Source of the DNA: Fibrobacter succinogenes
Lineage (GTDB): Bacteria; Fibrobacterota; Fibrobacteria; Fibrobacterales; Fibrobacteraceae
DNA length: 64,000 bases
Direction: 5' to 3'
Assembly (NCBI GenBank): GCA_902791475.1
Contig: CADAWC010000012.1
Span: 20,307-84,306, forward strand
The notes under the pieces are model-generated. The model saw only the letters and a program-made list of their open reading frames with translations. It did not search any database and was not told the origin of the DNA. Positions within the stretch are counted from its first letter, which is position 1, and each line of letters begins with the position of its first letter. The position numbers and the translations under genes are program-made. Below, piece after piece: positions 18,816 to 28,530 of this stretch.

Positions 18816-20330
18816 TTATTTTGTAATCAATCCTAGTTTGTTCATTCGATAATTCATCATTCGCGGAGAAATGCCAAGTTCGCGACCCGCTGCCGAAATA
18901 TTACCGTCGTTGCGCTTGATAGCTTCTGTGATCAATTCCTTTTCGTAATTGCACATCATCACGTCAAGCGGAGCGTGATCGGTAATAATCTTTCCGGTAC
19001 CCGTGCTTAAGCTAGTCTGCAATGAAGGCGGAAGATTGTAGCTATGGATGCAATCGTCTGTTGCCGTAAGCACGGCGCGTTCAATGCAGTTTTCAAGTTC
19101 ACGGACGTTACCCGGCCAATGATAACTCATCAAAAGATTAATTGCCGTTGTGGACAAGCGAACAATCTTTTTGCCGTACCTGAGATTCATCTTTTCAATG
19201 AAATGCTCGGCAAGCAAAATAATGTCGCTCTGGCGCTTTGCCAAATCCGGCATCACAATCGGGAAAATATTCAAGCGGTAGAACAAGTCTTCGCGGAAGA
19301 GCTTCTTTTCCATGAGTTCTTCGAGGTTACGGCTTGTGGCCGCCAAGAAGCGAACATCGGAATGGAGTTCTTCGTTGCTGCCGACTCGGCTGAACGTGCG
19401 TTCTTGCAAAAAGCGCAACAGCTTGACCTGAGTCTGCATTGTCAAATCGCCAATTTCGTCGAGGAAGAGCGTTCCGCCATCGGCAATTTCTGCACGACCC
19501 TTGCGCATGTTAATGGCTCCTGTGAAAGCGCCTTTTTCGTGACCGAAAAGTTCGCTTTCCACAAGGTTTTCTGGGAGGGCTGCGCAATTAAGCGTTACAA
19601 ACGGTTTGTCTTTACGAGATGAAAGCTGCACAATTGCACGAGCGATCATCTCTTTACCTGTACCGCTACCACCGCGAATAAGCACGGTCGCATCCGACGG
19701 AGCGACTTGACGCACTTGTTCGTACACAATCTGCATTTCGCGGCAGTTGCCAACAAGTTCACTCGGCTTACCACTGAGCATGTCACGCAACTTCTGGTTT
19801 TCGTCAATCAAGGACTGGCGTTCCACAAGCATTGTCTGGCATTCGCTAGCGGCATCACCCGTGATGTTGGCGATGATTTCCAAAAGTGCGACATCGCGGT
19901 CCAGATCCGTCGTCACATCGACAGGACGGTCAACTGAAAGCGTTCCGATAATTTGTTCATCGTGAATCAAAGGAACGCAGATAAATGCGACCTGGCTATC
20001 GTAATTGCGAGCGCCTGTGCGGTTCAAGAATCGAGAATCCTTGCGCAAGTCGGGAATCACGTGGCTGCGGCCTGTTTCTGCCACATGTCCAGTGATGCCT
20101 TCGCCCACCTGATATTGGCCTAGGCGCTTTTTCTTTTCATCAAGTCCATGCGATGCTTCAATTTTCAAGGTATTACCAAACAGCAAAGTAAACGTGCCGT
20201 TCAGCATACCCATGTCGGTATCCAAAATGGTGAGCACATTATCCAAGAGCTTTTCAACGTTTCTCTCGTGGATAATGATTGTGCTGATCTTTTGAACGAC
20301 CGCGATTTCTGGACCTATTGGCTGTTTCAT
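18816..20330 (-). CDS. NifA-like sigma-54-dependent activator (GAF-AAA+-Fis)
   Basis: A 504-residue bacterial enhancer-binding protein. A GAF sensor spans about residues 20-165. The AAA+ domain has Walker A GGSGTGKE (220-227), the sigma-54-contacting GAFTGA loop (267-272) and Walker B LFLDEIGD (288-295). A Fis-type helix-turn-helix ends the protein (GNISAAGRELGIS). The layout is that of NifA/NorR rather than a response regulator: there is no receiver Asp domain, so a ligand or P-II may be the input. It lies between the glnB-amtB and dap/glt operons, which carry sigma-54 promoters, and is the obvious candidate to activate them. A degenerate dyad overlaps its own start. Confidence 0.93.
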   Translation of the reverse strand: MKQPIGPEIAVVQKISTIIIHERNVEKLLDNVLTILDTDMGMLNGTFTLLFGNTLKIEASHGLDEKKKRLGQYQVGEGITGHVAETGRSHVIPDLRKDSRFLNRTGARNYDSQVAFICVPLIHDEQIIGTLSVDRPVDVTTDLDRDVALLEIIANITGDAASECQTMLVERQSLIDENQKLRDMLSGKPSELVGNCREMQIVYEQVRQVAPSDATVLIRGGSGTGKEMIARAIVQLSSRKDKPFVTLNCAALPENLVESELFGHEKGAFTGAINMRKGRAEIADGGTLFLDEIGDLTMQTQVKLLRFLQERTFSRVGSNEELHSDVRFLAATSRNLEELMEKKLFREDLFYRLNIFPIVMPDLAKRQSDIILLAEHFIEKMNLRYGKKIVRLSTTAINLLMSYHWPGNVRELENCIERAVLTATDDCIHSYNLPPSLQTSLSTGTGKIITDHAPLDVMMCNYEKELITEAIKRNDGNISAAGRELGISPRMMNYRMNKLGLITK

Positions 20331-20341
20331 AATTTGTAAAA
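20323..20341. promoter_or_regulatory. Degenerate dyad over the activator start codon
   Basis: TGTTTC-N7-GTAAAA has one good half of the TTTTAC-N7-GTAAAA element and overlaps the ATG. A -35/-10-like pair (TTATTG-N17-TATAAC, minus strand) lies just upstream. Self-repression is possible, but there is only one weak site. Confidence 0.3.
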
Positions 20342-20397
20342 TAGTAAATGATTGTTATATACTAAAGGGCTTTGACCAATAACCAACGGCTGAGTTT

Positions 20398-21606
20398 TTA
20401 CAACTTTTCCCTAATGCGCTTGAGGGCAACAGCAGTTTGGTCTGGATCGCCAAAAGCAGTCAGGCGGAAATAGCCTTCGCCGCAGGGACCAAAACCACTA
20501 CCCGGCGTACCGACGACTTCGCATGTGGCAAGCAAGCGGTCAAAGAAGTCAAACGATTTTTCGCCTTCCGGCAATTTCCACCAAATATAAGGAGCGTGTT
20601 CGCCACCGAAAACGGTATAACCACATTCCGTCAATTCCCTACGGATTCTTGCAGCTGTATCCATATAACCGCTAATGACGGCCTTTGTCTGTTCCCAGCC
20701 TTCCGGTGTGTAAATAGCTTCTGCAGCGCGCTGTGTCACGTAGCTCACGCCATTGAATTTAGTGCACTGACGGCGGTTCCACATGGCACGGAGCTTTTCA
20801 AGTTCGTGCGGGACAATTGTGTATGCGCAACGAACGCCCGTGAATCCGGCGGTCTTACTGAAGCTGCGGAATTCAATGGCGCAAGTGCGAGCGCCCGGAA
20901 TTTCGTAAATGGAGTGCGGGAGCTTTTCGTCGCGGATGTAGCAGTTGTATGCTCCATCGAACAAAATAATTGCACCTGTTTCGTTGGCGTAATCCACAAA
21001 CTTCTGGAGCGTTTCTCGAGTGAGCACCGTACCGGTCGGGTTGTTCGGGCTGCAAAGATAAATCAATTGGACGGGATTCTTCGGCAAGTCCGGCTGGAAG
21101 TTGTTTTCAGCCGTTGAGGCGAGATAAGTCACTTCGGAGAAATGACCATCATCCTGAAGAACTCCCGTACGGCCTGCCATCACGTTGCTATCGAGATACA
21201 CTGGGTAAACCGGATCCGGGATTGCAATTTTGGCGTCAGCCGAGAAGAGTTCCTGGATGTTTGCAACATCGCACTTGGAACCATCGCTCACGAACACATC
21301 GTTCGGATCCATTTCAATGCCGCGCGGAGTGTATTCGCCACGGATAATGGCTTCGCGGAGGAAATCATAACCTTGTTCTGGACCGTAACCGCGGAACGTC
21401 CACTTGACTCCCATTTCGTTTACAGCCTTGTGCATGGCTTCGATCACAGCGGGGATAATCGGAGAAGTCACATCGCCAATGCCCAAGCGGATGATGTCTG
21501 CGTTTTCGTGGGTGCCCTGGTATTCCTTGATTTTCTTGCCAATCGTTGAAAAAAGGTAACTGCCAGGAAGACGATTGTAGTACGGATTGATGATTGAATT
21601 GTTCAT
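20398..21606 (-). CDS. dapL: LL-diaminopimelate aminotransferase
   Basis: A 402-residue fold-type I PLP enzyme that makes LL-diaminopimelate from tetrahydrodipicolinate with glutamate as amino donor, bypassing DapC/D/E. DapL features include the N-terminal NPYYNRLPGSYLFSTIGKK, LGIGDVTSPI, the CSPNNPTGTVL segment and the PLP-binding Lys in SFSKTAGFTGVRC. It follows dapF by 55 bp on the same strand with a repeat element in the gap, so both are probably made from the dapF sigma-54 promoter. The product feeds lysine and peptidoglycan synthesis. Confidence 0.96.
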   Translation of the reverse strand: MNNSIINPYYNRLPGSYLFSTIGKKIKEYQGTHENADIIRLGIGDVTSPIIPAVIEAMHKAVNEMGVKWTFRGYGPEQGYDFLREAIIRGEYTPRGIEMDPNDVFVSDGSKCDVANIQELFSADAKIAIPDPVYPVYLDSNVMAGRTGVLQDDGHFSEVTYLASTAENNFQPDLPKNPVQLIYLCSPNNPTGTVLTRETLQKFVDYANETGAIILFDGAYNCYIRDEKLPHSIYEIPGARTCAIEFRSFSKTAGFTGVRCAYTIVPHELEKLRAMWNRRQCTKFNGVSYVTQRAAEAIYTPEGWEQTKAVISGYMDTAARIRRELTECGYTVFGGEHAPYIWWKLPEGEKSFDFFDRLLATCEVVGTPGSGFGPCGEGYFRLTAFGDPDQTAVALKRIREKL

Positions 21607-21609
21607 TTT

Positions 21610-21640
21610 TAAGTATTCGGTTTTAGGTAATAGGTTTTAG
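21610..21640. repeat. Single-arm GGTTTTAGG repeat between dapF and dapL
   Basis: CGGTTTTAGG, TAATAGG and TTTTAGG units fill most of the 55-bp spacer. They match one arm of the spacers at 5.0 and 15.1 kb. Confidence 0.5.
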
Positions 21641-21661
21641 GAGTTCACTCGTCTAAACGAT

Positions 21662-22468
21662 TTAGATTTCGCCCTTGAAGACTTCTTTTGCGGGGCCGGT
21701 CATAAAGACGGGGCCGCCTTCTTCGTGCTTGATGTGAAGCGTTCCGCCATCCAAGACAACATCTGCTTCGAGACCGATGCGACCTATGCGCTGAGCGGCA
21801 ACAAGCGTTGCGCAGCTTCCGGTGCCACAAGCCATCGTCACGCCACAACCGCGTTCCCAGACGCGCATGCGAATCGTATTTTCGTTGATCACTTGTGCAA
21901 ATTCGATGTTGCAACGGTCAGGGAAAATCTTGTCTACTTCGAGGATGCTTCCCCAATTTTCAAGCTGGATTTTTTCGATGTCGTCTACGAAGATAACGGT
22001 ATGCGGGTTGCCCATAGAAACTGTTACGCCCGTAAAATCAAAAGTGTCTGCCGTAAGCTTGATGGTTCCCAAGAATTCGCGCGGGAGGCCCATATTTACA
22101 CAAACACGGCCATCCGGCAGAACGGATGGCTTTACAAGACCGCTTTTGGTGTGCAAAACAAAATTGCTATCATCGCTAAGACCGCGACTTTGGATAAACT
22201 TCGCAACACAACGCGTGGCGTTTCCGCACATGGCGGCTTCGGAACCGTCTGCGTTGAAGATGCGCATTTCAAATTCGTTACTTTTTACATTTTCGTTTAT
22301 CGGAGTTACGACGACTACCCCATCAGCGCCAATGCCAAAGCGTCTATCGCAAAGTTCAATTACACGCTGTTCCAGAGCCTTGCCCGGAGTCATGTCGAAA
22401 GACTCACCAGATTCGACAAGAACGAAATCGTTGCCGAGACCCGTCCATTTTGAAAATTTTAAAGACAT
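21662..22468 (-). CDS. dapF: Diaminopimelate epimerase
   Basis: A 268-residue cofactor-free epimerase converting LL- to meso-diaminopimelate for peptidoglycan and lysine. The two catalytic cysteines are in MCGNATRC and MACGTGSCAT. FSKWTGLGNDFVLVE is the standard N-terminus and the length is normal. It is first of the pair dapF-dapL, which together form the DapL variant of the pathway. Its promoter is a perfect sigma-54 element preceded by three TTTTAC-N7-GTAAAA dyads, the most of any gene here, which puts cell-wall precursor synthesis under the apparent nitrogen regulon. Confidence 0.97.
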   Translation of the reverse strand: MSLKFSKWTGLGNDFVLVESGESFDMTPGKALEQRVIELCDRRFGIGADGVVVVTPINENVKSNEFEMRIFNADGSEAAMCGNATRCVAKFIQSRGLSDDSNFVLHTKSGLVKPSVLPDGRVCVNMGLPREFLGTIKLTADTFDFTGVTVSMGNPHTVIFVDDIEKIQLENWGSILEVDKIFPDRCNIEFAQVINENTIRMRVWERGCGVTMACGTGSCATLVAAQRIGRIGLEADVVLDGGTLHIKHEEGGPVFMTGPAKEVFKGEI

Positions 22469-22505
22469 AAAATGTAATCCTTTTTACGCTATTCGCGCTC
22501 TATAG

Positions 22506-22540
22506 GCAAAAATCGTGCCACTTTTACAATTTCAGTAAAA
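22506..22540 (-). promoter_or_regulatory. Sigma-54 promoter of dapF with an abutting dyad
   Basis: On the minus strand TGGCAC (22520-22515), GATTT, TTGC (22509-22506). Immediately upstream is a perfect dyad TTTTAC-N7-GTAAAA (22522-22540), close enough to the -24 box to affect polymerase binding directly. Confidence 0.85.
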
Positions 22541-22602
22541 GCGCTGATTTTGGAGTAATTTTGGGGATTTTGAAAATTAAAAGATTTTCAGGAAATGAAA
22601 TA

Positions 22603-22652
22603 TTTTACAAAATGTGTAAAAACAAGAAAAGAGTTTTACAAAAATTGTAAAA
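22603..22652 (-). promoter_or_regulatory. Tandem perfect dyads upstream of dapF
   Basis: TTTTAC-N7-GTAAAA occurs at 22603-22621 and 22634-22652, both perfect, centres 31 bp apart and about 90 and 120 bp above the -24 box. The second is part of an 11-bp-arm palindrome (22629-22657) and could also act as a hairpin after gltD. Confidence 0.75.
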
Positions 22653-22679
22653 CTCTTGAGTTTCAGGAACGGAGATGTA

Positions 22680-24044
22680 TTACTTGAGTCGGTTTACGAC
22701 CTGCTTGGCGCTTGCCATGGCGCGAACCACAAGCGAAGCTCCGTTAGCACAGTCACCGACCGCATAAATGTTACGTGCTGGGTCCGGGATGATTGCCGTA
22801 CGTGGCGTAAGTTTCAAGCCCAAGTCGTTCACGAGGCCTTCAGCCGGAACGCCTGTAAAGCCCATGGCGAGCACGACCAAATCAGCTTCGATGATTTCCG
22901 TAGAATTCGGAACTTCATTCGGCTTGAGCGGCTTGCCAAGCGGAGAAATGTCCCATTCGACACGGACTGCTTCGACACCGGCCACGTGACCGTCCTTAAC
23001 AATAAACTGCTTGGACGAAACATTCCAGCGACGTTCGCCGCCTTCGTGGTGTGCGTAGCTTGTGCGCAGCAAGTACGGCCAATCCGGCCACGGCGTAGAG
23101 GGTGAACGAGTCTTAGGCGGCTTTGGCATGAATTCCACCTGGAGAACACTCTTGCATCCTTCACGAACTGCTTTACCCACGCAGTCGTTACCCGTATCGC
23201 CACCGCCAATGATCAAGACTTTTTTGCCCTTGGCATTGTACTTTTCCGGATCTTTGCAATCAGGCATTTCGGCACCGTGCAAGTAATCGAGAGCAAGGTA
23301 AATGCCTTCGGCTTCACGGCCCGGGATTTTCAAGTCACGAGCGTTCGGCGTACCAATAGCGAGGAACGTGTAATCGAAATTGCGGTGGATGTATTCAGCA
23401 GAAATATCCTTGCCGATTTCGGTATTGCAAATAAACTTGATGCCAGCGGCTTCGAGGAGAGCTACGCGGCGGTCAATCACCTGCTTTTCGAGCTTCCAGT
23501 TCGGAATGCCGTAACGCAGGAGTCCACCCGGCTTTTCGTGCTTTTCGTAAACCGTCACGGCAAAGCCTTTGCGACGAAGTGCTTCGGCAGCAAACAAGCC
23601 CGCAGGACCAGCGCCAATCACGGCGGCGGTCTTTCCGTTCGGTTCAGCCGTCGGGAGGCTCACCCAGCCTTCTTCGAAGGCGGTTTCGATCATGAACTTT
23701 TCGACCTGACGGACCATCACGGCATCGTCATTCAAGTTACGCGTGCAGCAAGATTCGCAAAGTGCCGGGCAAACACGTCCCGTGAATTCCGGGAAGAAAG
23801 CCGTCTTGCTAATGATATCGTAACCCTTGCGGATATCGCCTGCGGCAACGGCTTCGTTAAATTCTGGAACGAGGTTTCCAAGCGGGCAACCTGCGCCGTG
23901 GCAGAAAGGCACGCCGCAATTTGAGCAGCGACCTGCCTGAGCCACAATTTCAACGGCAGTCAACGGGCGTTCAACTTCTTTTACGTCCTTGACACGTTCA
24001 TCAACCGGACGGTAAACATCTTGTATTCTCTGTACTGTTTCCAT
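22680..24044 (-). CDS. gltD: Glutamate synthase, small (NADPH) subunit
   Basis: A 454-residue flavoprotein that takes electrons from NADPH and passes them through Fe-S clusters to GltB. The N-terminal cysteine groups (CSNCGVPFCHGAGCPLGN and CPALCESCCTRN) hold the clusters. The FAD site is AVIGAGPAGLFAAEAL and the NADPH site is VLIIGGGDTGNDCVG. It is 18 bp downstream of gltB in the same direction, so the two form one operon. Length and order are typical. Confidence 0.97.
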   Translation of the reverse strand: METVQRIQDVYRPVDERVKDVKEVERPLTAVEIVAQAGRCSNCGVPFCHGAGCPLGNLVPEFNEAVAAGDIRKGYDIISKTAFFPEFTGRVCPALCESCCTRNLNDDAVMVRQVEKFMIETAFEEGWVSLPTAEPNGKTAAVIGAGPAGLFAAEALRRKGFAVTVYEKHEKPGGLLRYGIPNWKLEKQVIDRRVALLEAAGIKFICNTEIGKDISAEYIHRNFDYTFLAIGTPNARDLKIPGREAEGIYLALDYLHGAEMPDCKDPEKYNAKGKKVLIIGGGDTGNDCVGKAVREGCKSVLQVEFMPKPPKTRSPSTPWPDWPYLLRTSYAHHEGGERRWNVSSKQFIVKDGHVAGVEAVRVEWDISPLGKPLKPNEVPNSTEIIEADLVVLAMGFTGVPAEGLVNDLGLKLTPRTAIIPDPARNIYAVGDCANGASLVVRAMASAKQVVNRLK

Positions 24045-24062
24045 TATATCCTCCGTACCGGT

Positions 24063-27000
24063 TTACTTCTGAGTGTGCATAGCTAAAGCGTGACGGTATT
24101 CAACCGGGAATACCTTTACAAATTTCGGACGGGCATCGTTCCAGTCTTCGAGAATGCGCTTGCCCTTTGCAGAACCAGTAGCTTCGACGTGCTGCTTGAT
24201 GATGTCGAGGAGTTCCTTTTCGCTTTCCGTACCCGGAAGCACGCTTTCAAGGTCCACAGAATCCACGTTGCAGCTCAAGTCAAAGTGACCCGTTTCGTCG
24301 TAGACGTAAGCGAGACCACCCGTCATACCGGCAGCGAAGTTCACGCCCACGCGACCGAGCACGACCACGCGACCACCCGTCATGTATTCGCAACCATGGT
24401 CACCCACGCCTTCAGAAACGAGAAGCATACCGGAGTTACGGATACCGAAGCGTTCGCCAGCGAGACCGTTGATAAACACCTTACCGCTCGTGCCACCGTA
24501 ACCGATGACGTTACCTGCGATGACGTTGTCTTCGGCCTTGAACGTTGCGTTGTGCGACGGGCGAACGATGATCTTACCACCGCTGAGTCCCTTTGCCATA
24601 AAGTCGTTGACTTCACCTTCGAGGTCAAGAGTAATACCCGGAGCGAGGAATGCACCGAAGCTCTGGCCAGCAACACCCTGCAAATGAATCTTGATCGTAT
24701 CTTCCGGGAGACCCTTTGCACCGTAGAAGTCATCCACGTAGCCAGAAGTTTCTGTACCGACCGTACGGTCCGTGTTGTGAATCATAGCGCAAAGTTCAAC
24801 CGATTTGCCTTCCTTGAAGGAATCCTGAACGAACGGGAGAATTTCGCGTCGGTCAAAGTTGACAAGTTCTTCAGGAACGTAATTTTCGTCGTAAGACTTG
24901 CAGCCTTCAACAGTCTGGAAGACCTTGCTGAAGTCGAGGTGCTTTGCCTTGTAGAATTCGATAGCGTTGTTCACGTCGAGCAAGTCGCTACGGCCGCAGG
25001 CTTCATGGAGGCTCTTGAGACCGAGGCTTGCAAGGATTTCGCGGACTTCGTCAGCAATGAAGAACAAGAAATTCTTGACGTATTCCGGCTTGCCCTTGAA
25101 GTGCTTGCGGAGTTCCGGATCCTGCGTGGCAAGGCCCATCGGGCACTGGTTCGTATGGCAGCGGCGGTCCATAATGCAGCCGAGCGATACGAGCAAGTTC
25201 GTGGCAAAGCCAAATTCTTCGGCACCGAGAAGAGCGCCAATCACAACGTCACGACCGGTCTTGAGCTGACCATCGACCTGGAGCTTCACGCGGCCACGGA
25301 GATTGTTCAAAACGAGAGTCTGTTCCGCTTCAGCAATACCAAGTTCCCACGGGAGACCGGCATGCTTAATGGATGTGAGTGGAGATGCGCCCGTACCGCC
25401 ATCGTGACCAGAGATGAGAACGACGTTTGCGTGAGCCTTGGCAACACCGGCTGCAATCGTACCGACACCGACTTCGGACACGAGCTTCACAGAAACACGA
25501 GCCTTCGGGTTGGAGTTGTGCAAGTCGTAAATGAGCTGAGCCAAGTCTTCGATGGAGTAAATATCGTGGTGCGGCGGCGGAGAAATGAGCGACACATTCG
25601 GGATAGAGTGACGCACGCGAGCCACAAATTCATTCACCTTACGAGCAGGGAGCTGACCACCTTCACCCGGCTTTGCACCCTGAGCCATCTTGATTTGCAA
25701 ATCCTTAGCGTGACGGAGATAGTCAATTGTCACACCGAAACGACCAGAAGCGATCTGGCGAATAGCAGAGCTGCGGATTTCACCGTTCGGCCCCGGAGTA
25801 TTGCGATCCGGGTCTTCACCACCTTCACCGCAGTTGCTCATGGCACCCACGCTGTTCATGGCGATAGCGATTGTTTCGTGAGCTTCCGGGCTCAAGGAGC
25901 CAAGGCTCATAGCGCCAGCGACAAAGTGCTTGACGATGCTTTCACGAGATTCGACTTCGGAAATATCGATCGGAGTCGTTTCCTTGAACTTGAAGAGACC
26001 ACGGAGCGTTGCGAGGCGTTCGGACTGATCGTCAATGAGCTTGGAGTAAGCCTTGAACTTTTCGTAATCGCCCATCTGCACTGCCTGACGGAATGCAGCG
26101 ATAGACTGCGGAGTCCACAAGTGGCGTTCGCCTTCGCTGCGATAGCGGTACTGACCGCCTTCCTTGAGAACGCTGCTAGCGTCGGCAAGAGCGATGTGGC
26201 AACGAGCGTCGATTTCCTGAGCGATTTCCTTGAGGCCGATACCTTCGATACGGCTTGCAGTACCCGGGAGGTACTTGTCGATAAATTCGCGGTTGAGACC
26301 GACGGCTTCGAAAATCTGGGCGCTGCGATAGCTGCGAAGCGTTGAGATACCCATCTTGGACATGATTTTCAAGAGGCCCTTGTCCACAGCCTTGATGTAG
26401 TTGGCTGCAGCCGTGACCGGATCCACATTGATTTCGCCGGTATGGCACATGTTCGTGATGCTTTCGAGAGCGAGGTACGGGTTGATGACCGTTGCGCCGT
26501 AACCAAGCAAAAGGGCAAAGTGCATGACTTCGCGGACTTCACCGGACTGCACAATCAAACCGATTTCCGGACGGACGCCAGCTTCGACGAGCGAACGGTT
26601 CACGCAAGCGGTTGCCAAGAGCGACGGCATCGGGACGTAGCCCCAATCCACGTTCTTATCGGAAAGGACGATGATGTTGAAGCCATCCTGCACGGCGCGG
26701 ATAGCGTCGCCAGCGAGCTTCTGCAAAGCTTCTTCGAGAACTTCGCCATTGCCGCCAATCGGGAACTGCATCTTGAGCACCTTAGCGGTAAAGCTCTTGT
26801 CGCCGATGTTTTCGAAACGGCGGATTTCGTCTTCGGTCACGACCGGACGCGGAATCTTGATGAGGTGAGCCTGTTCCGGAGTTTCTTCGAGAATGTTGCC
26901 GTGGTTACCGATGTAGGTCGTAAGGCTCATCACGAGTTCTTCACGAATCGGGTCAATCGGCGGGTTCGTCACCTGGGCGAACAGCTGCTTGAAGTAGTTG

Positions 27001-28484
27001 AACAGCGGCTGCGGCTTGTCAGAAAGCACGGCGAGAGCGGCGTCGTTACCCATGGAACCGAGCGGTTCTGCGCCCGTCTTTGCCATCGGCTGCAAAATTA
27101 CACTCAAGTCTTCGGCAGAGTAACCAAAACGCTTCTGCTGGATGAGCAAATCTGCCGGGACATCAGACGGATTGATTTCGCTGAAGAGGCCGCGAACGCT
27201 CATCTTGTTTTCGGCAACCCAGCGGCGGTACGGCTTGCTACGGGCGACGAGAGCCTTCATTTCCGCATTCTTCAAGATGCGGTGGTTTTCAATATCGAGG
27301 TAAATGATTTCACCCGGTTTTAAACGACCCTTTTCTTCAACCTGGTCGTCGTCGATGTCAAGCACACCCGTTTCGGATGCCATGACAAACAAACCGTCTT
27401 TACATAAAGTGTAACGTGCCGGACGAAGACCGTTGCGGTCCAAAATGGCACCAGCGTTCACGCCATCGGAGAATGCGACCGCTGCCGGGCCGTCCCACGG
27501 TTCCATCAACATGGATTCGTATTCGAAGAAACCACGCACATCGCGGCCGAGGTAATGCTTTGCCCCCCAAGCCTGCGGCATCATCATGAGCATCGCATGC
27601 GGGAGGCTACGGCCAGCGGCCACCAAAAGTTCAAACATGTTGTCGAGGCTAGCGGAGTCGCTCTGGCCTGCGGCAATCAGCGGCAAGCACTTCTGCAAAT
27701 CTTCGCCGATGCGGTCGCTCTTGAGGTACGGTTCACGAGCCTTGAGGCTGTTCAGGTTACCGCGGAGCGTGTTGATTTCGCCGTTGTGAGCAAGGTAGCG
27801 GAACGGATGAGCCAAAGGCCAGGTCGGGAACGTGTTGGTCGAATAACGCTGGTGGACAAGCGCAATTGCACTTTCGAAATCGTTATCCTTCAAGTCCTTG
27901 TAAAAGCCTTCAATCTGCGTTGCAAGCAAAAGTCCCTTATAGACAATAGTCTTGGAGCTGCAAGAGCAAATGTAAAGATTCTTGACAGACTTTTCGATCA
28001 AGCGGCGGAGTACAAACAGCTTGATTTCGAATGCTTCGTTCGATTTTAACTTAGAGCCGTCAAAAATGTACTGACGGATGTGCGGAAGCGTTTCGCGAGC
28101 CGTGTGACCGATAGCGGACGGGTCCACCGGAACTTCACGAATCTTGACGACCGGAGCACCTTCAGCAGCAGCGAGCTTTTCAATTTCTGCATCGGCAGAA
28201 TCGGCAGCCACCGTATTTTCGACAAAGATCATCGCCACGCCGTAACGGGTCGGAAGATCGTTGTAGATCTTGTGGAAGAACTTGTGCGGCATCGAAAGCA
28301 GAAGGCCAGCACCATCACCCGTTTCCGGGTCGCCACCCGTTGCACCACGATGGAGGAGGCGCTTTAAGACGGTGATACCCTGGACAACAATCTGGTGAGA
28401 AGCGATATTATTTATATTGGCGACCAAGCCGACGCCGCAGGCGTCATGTTCGTTGGCTGGATCATAAAGAGCTTGTGCTTGCAT
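24063..28484 (-). CDS. gltB: Glutamate synthase, large subunit
   Basis: The start is set at 28484, not at the longer 28562. The longer version would run through a perfect sigma-54 promoter, whereas ATG 28484 has AAGGA at good spacing. From there Cys16 (DACGVG) becomes the N-terminal nucleophile of the glutaminase after propeptide cleavage. The glutaminase domain, central domain, FMN-binding synthase domain (HDGGTGASPLTSIKHAG) with the 3Fe-4S cysteines (CIMDRRCHTNQCPMG), and C-terminal beta-helix follow in order, 1473 residues. The enzyme makes two glutamates from glutamine and 2-oxoglutarate. With glnA it forms the GS-GOGAT ammonia route. Confidence 0.97.
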   Translation of the reverse strand: MQAQALYDPANEHDACGVGLVANINNIASHQIVVQGITVLKRLLHRGATGGDPETGDGAGLLLSMPHKFFHKIYNDLPTRYGVAMIFVENTVAADSADAEIEKLAAAEGAPVVKIREVPVDPSAIGHTARETLPHIRQYIFDGSKLKSNEAFEIKLFVLRRLIEKSVKNLYICSCSSKTIVYKGLLLATQIEGFYKDLKDNDFESAIALVHQRYSTNTFPTWPLAHPFRYLAHNGEINTLRGNLNSLKAREPYLKSDRIGEDLQKCLPLIAAGQSDSASLDNMFELLVAAGRSLPHAMLMMMPQAWGAKHYLGRDVRGFFEYESMLMEPWDGPAAVAFSDGVNAGAILDRNGLRPARYTLCKDGLFVMASETGVLDIDDDQVEEKGRLKPGEIIYLDIENHRILKNAEMKALVARSKPYRRWVAENKMSVRGLFSEINPSDVPADLLIQQKRFGYSAEDLSVILQPMAKTGAEPLGSMGNDAALAVLSDKPQPLFNYFKQLFAQVTNPPIDPIREELVMSLTTYIGNHGNILEETPEQAHLIKIPRPVVTEDEIRRFENIGDKSFTAKVLKMQFPIGGNGEVLEEALQKLAGDAIRAVQDGFNIIVLSDKNVDWGYVPMPSLLATACVNRSLVEAGVRPEIGLIVQSGEVREVMHFALLLGYGATVINPYLALESITNMCHTGEINVDPVTAAANYIKAVDKGLLKIMSKMGISTLRSYRSAQIFEAVGLNREFIDKYLPGTASRIEGIGLKEIAQEIDARCHIALADASSVLKEGGQYRYRSEGERHLWTPQSIAAFRQAVQMGDYEKFKAYSKLIDDQSERLATLRGLFKFKETTPIDISEVESRESIVKHFVAGAMSLGSLSPEAHETIAIAMNSVGAMSNCGEGGEDPDRNTPGPNGEIRSSAIRQIASGRFGVTIDYLRHAKDLQIKMAQGAKPGEGGQLPARKVNEFVARVRHSIPNVSLISPPPHHDIYSIEDLAQLIYDLHNSNPKARVSVKLVSEVGVGTIAAGVAKAHANVVLISGHDGGTGASPLTSIKHAGLPWELGIAEAEQTLVLNNLRGRVKLQVDGQLKTGRDVVIGALLGAEEFGFATNLLVSLGCIMDRRCHTNQCPMGLATQDPELRKHFKGKPEYVKNFLFFIADEVREILASLGLKSLHEACGRSDLLDVNNAIEFYKAKHLDFSKVFQTVEGCKSYDENYVPEELVNFDRREILPFVQDSFKEGKSVELCAMIHNTDRTVGTETSGYVDDFYGAKGLPEDTIKIHLQGVAGQSFGAFLAPGITLDLEGEVNDFMAKGLSGGKIIVRPSHNATFKAEDNVIAGNVIGYGGTSGKVFINGLAGERFGIRNSGMLLVSEGVGDHGCEYMTGGRVVVLGRVGVNFAAGMTGGLAYVYDETGHFDLSCNVDSVDLESVLPGTESEKELLDIIKQHVEATGSAKGKRILEDWNDARPKFVKVFPVEYRHALAMHTQK

Positions 28485-28515
28485 AGAAATCCTTTTTAGT
28501 TTTTGCGCCCTATAT

Positions 28516-28530
28516 GCAAAAACTGTGCCA
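28516..28530 (-). promoter_or_regulatory. Sigma-54 promoter of gltBD
   Basis: On the minus strand TGGCAC-AGTTT-TTGC, a perfect -24/-12 element. Transcription would start near 28504, giving a leader of about 20 bases to ATG 28484. Confidence 0.85.

Noticed and set aside
22629..22657. Terminator of gltD
   Set aside because: The 11-bp palindrome could form a hairpin, but the T-rich tail is weak and both halves match the dyad seen at other sigma-54 genes, so it is listed mainly as a regulatory dyad.
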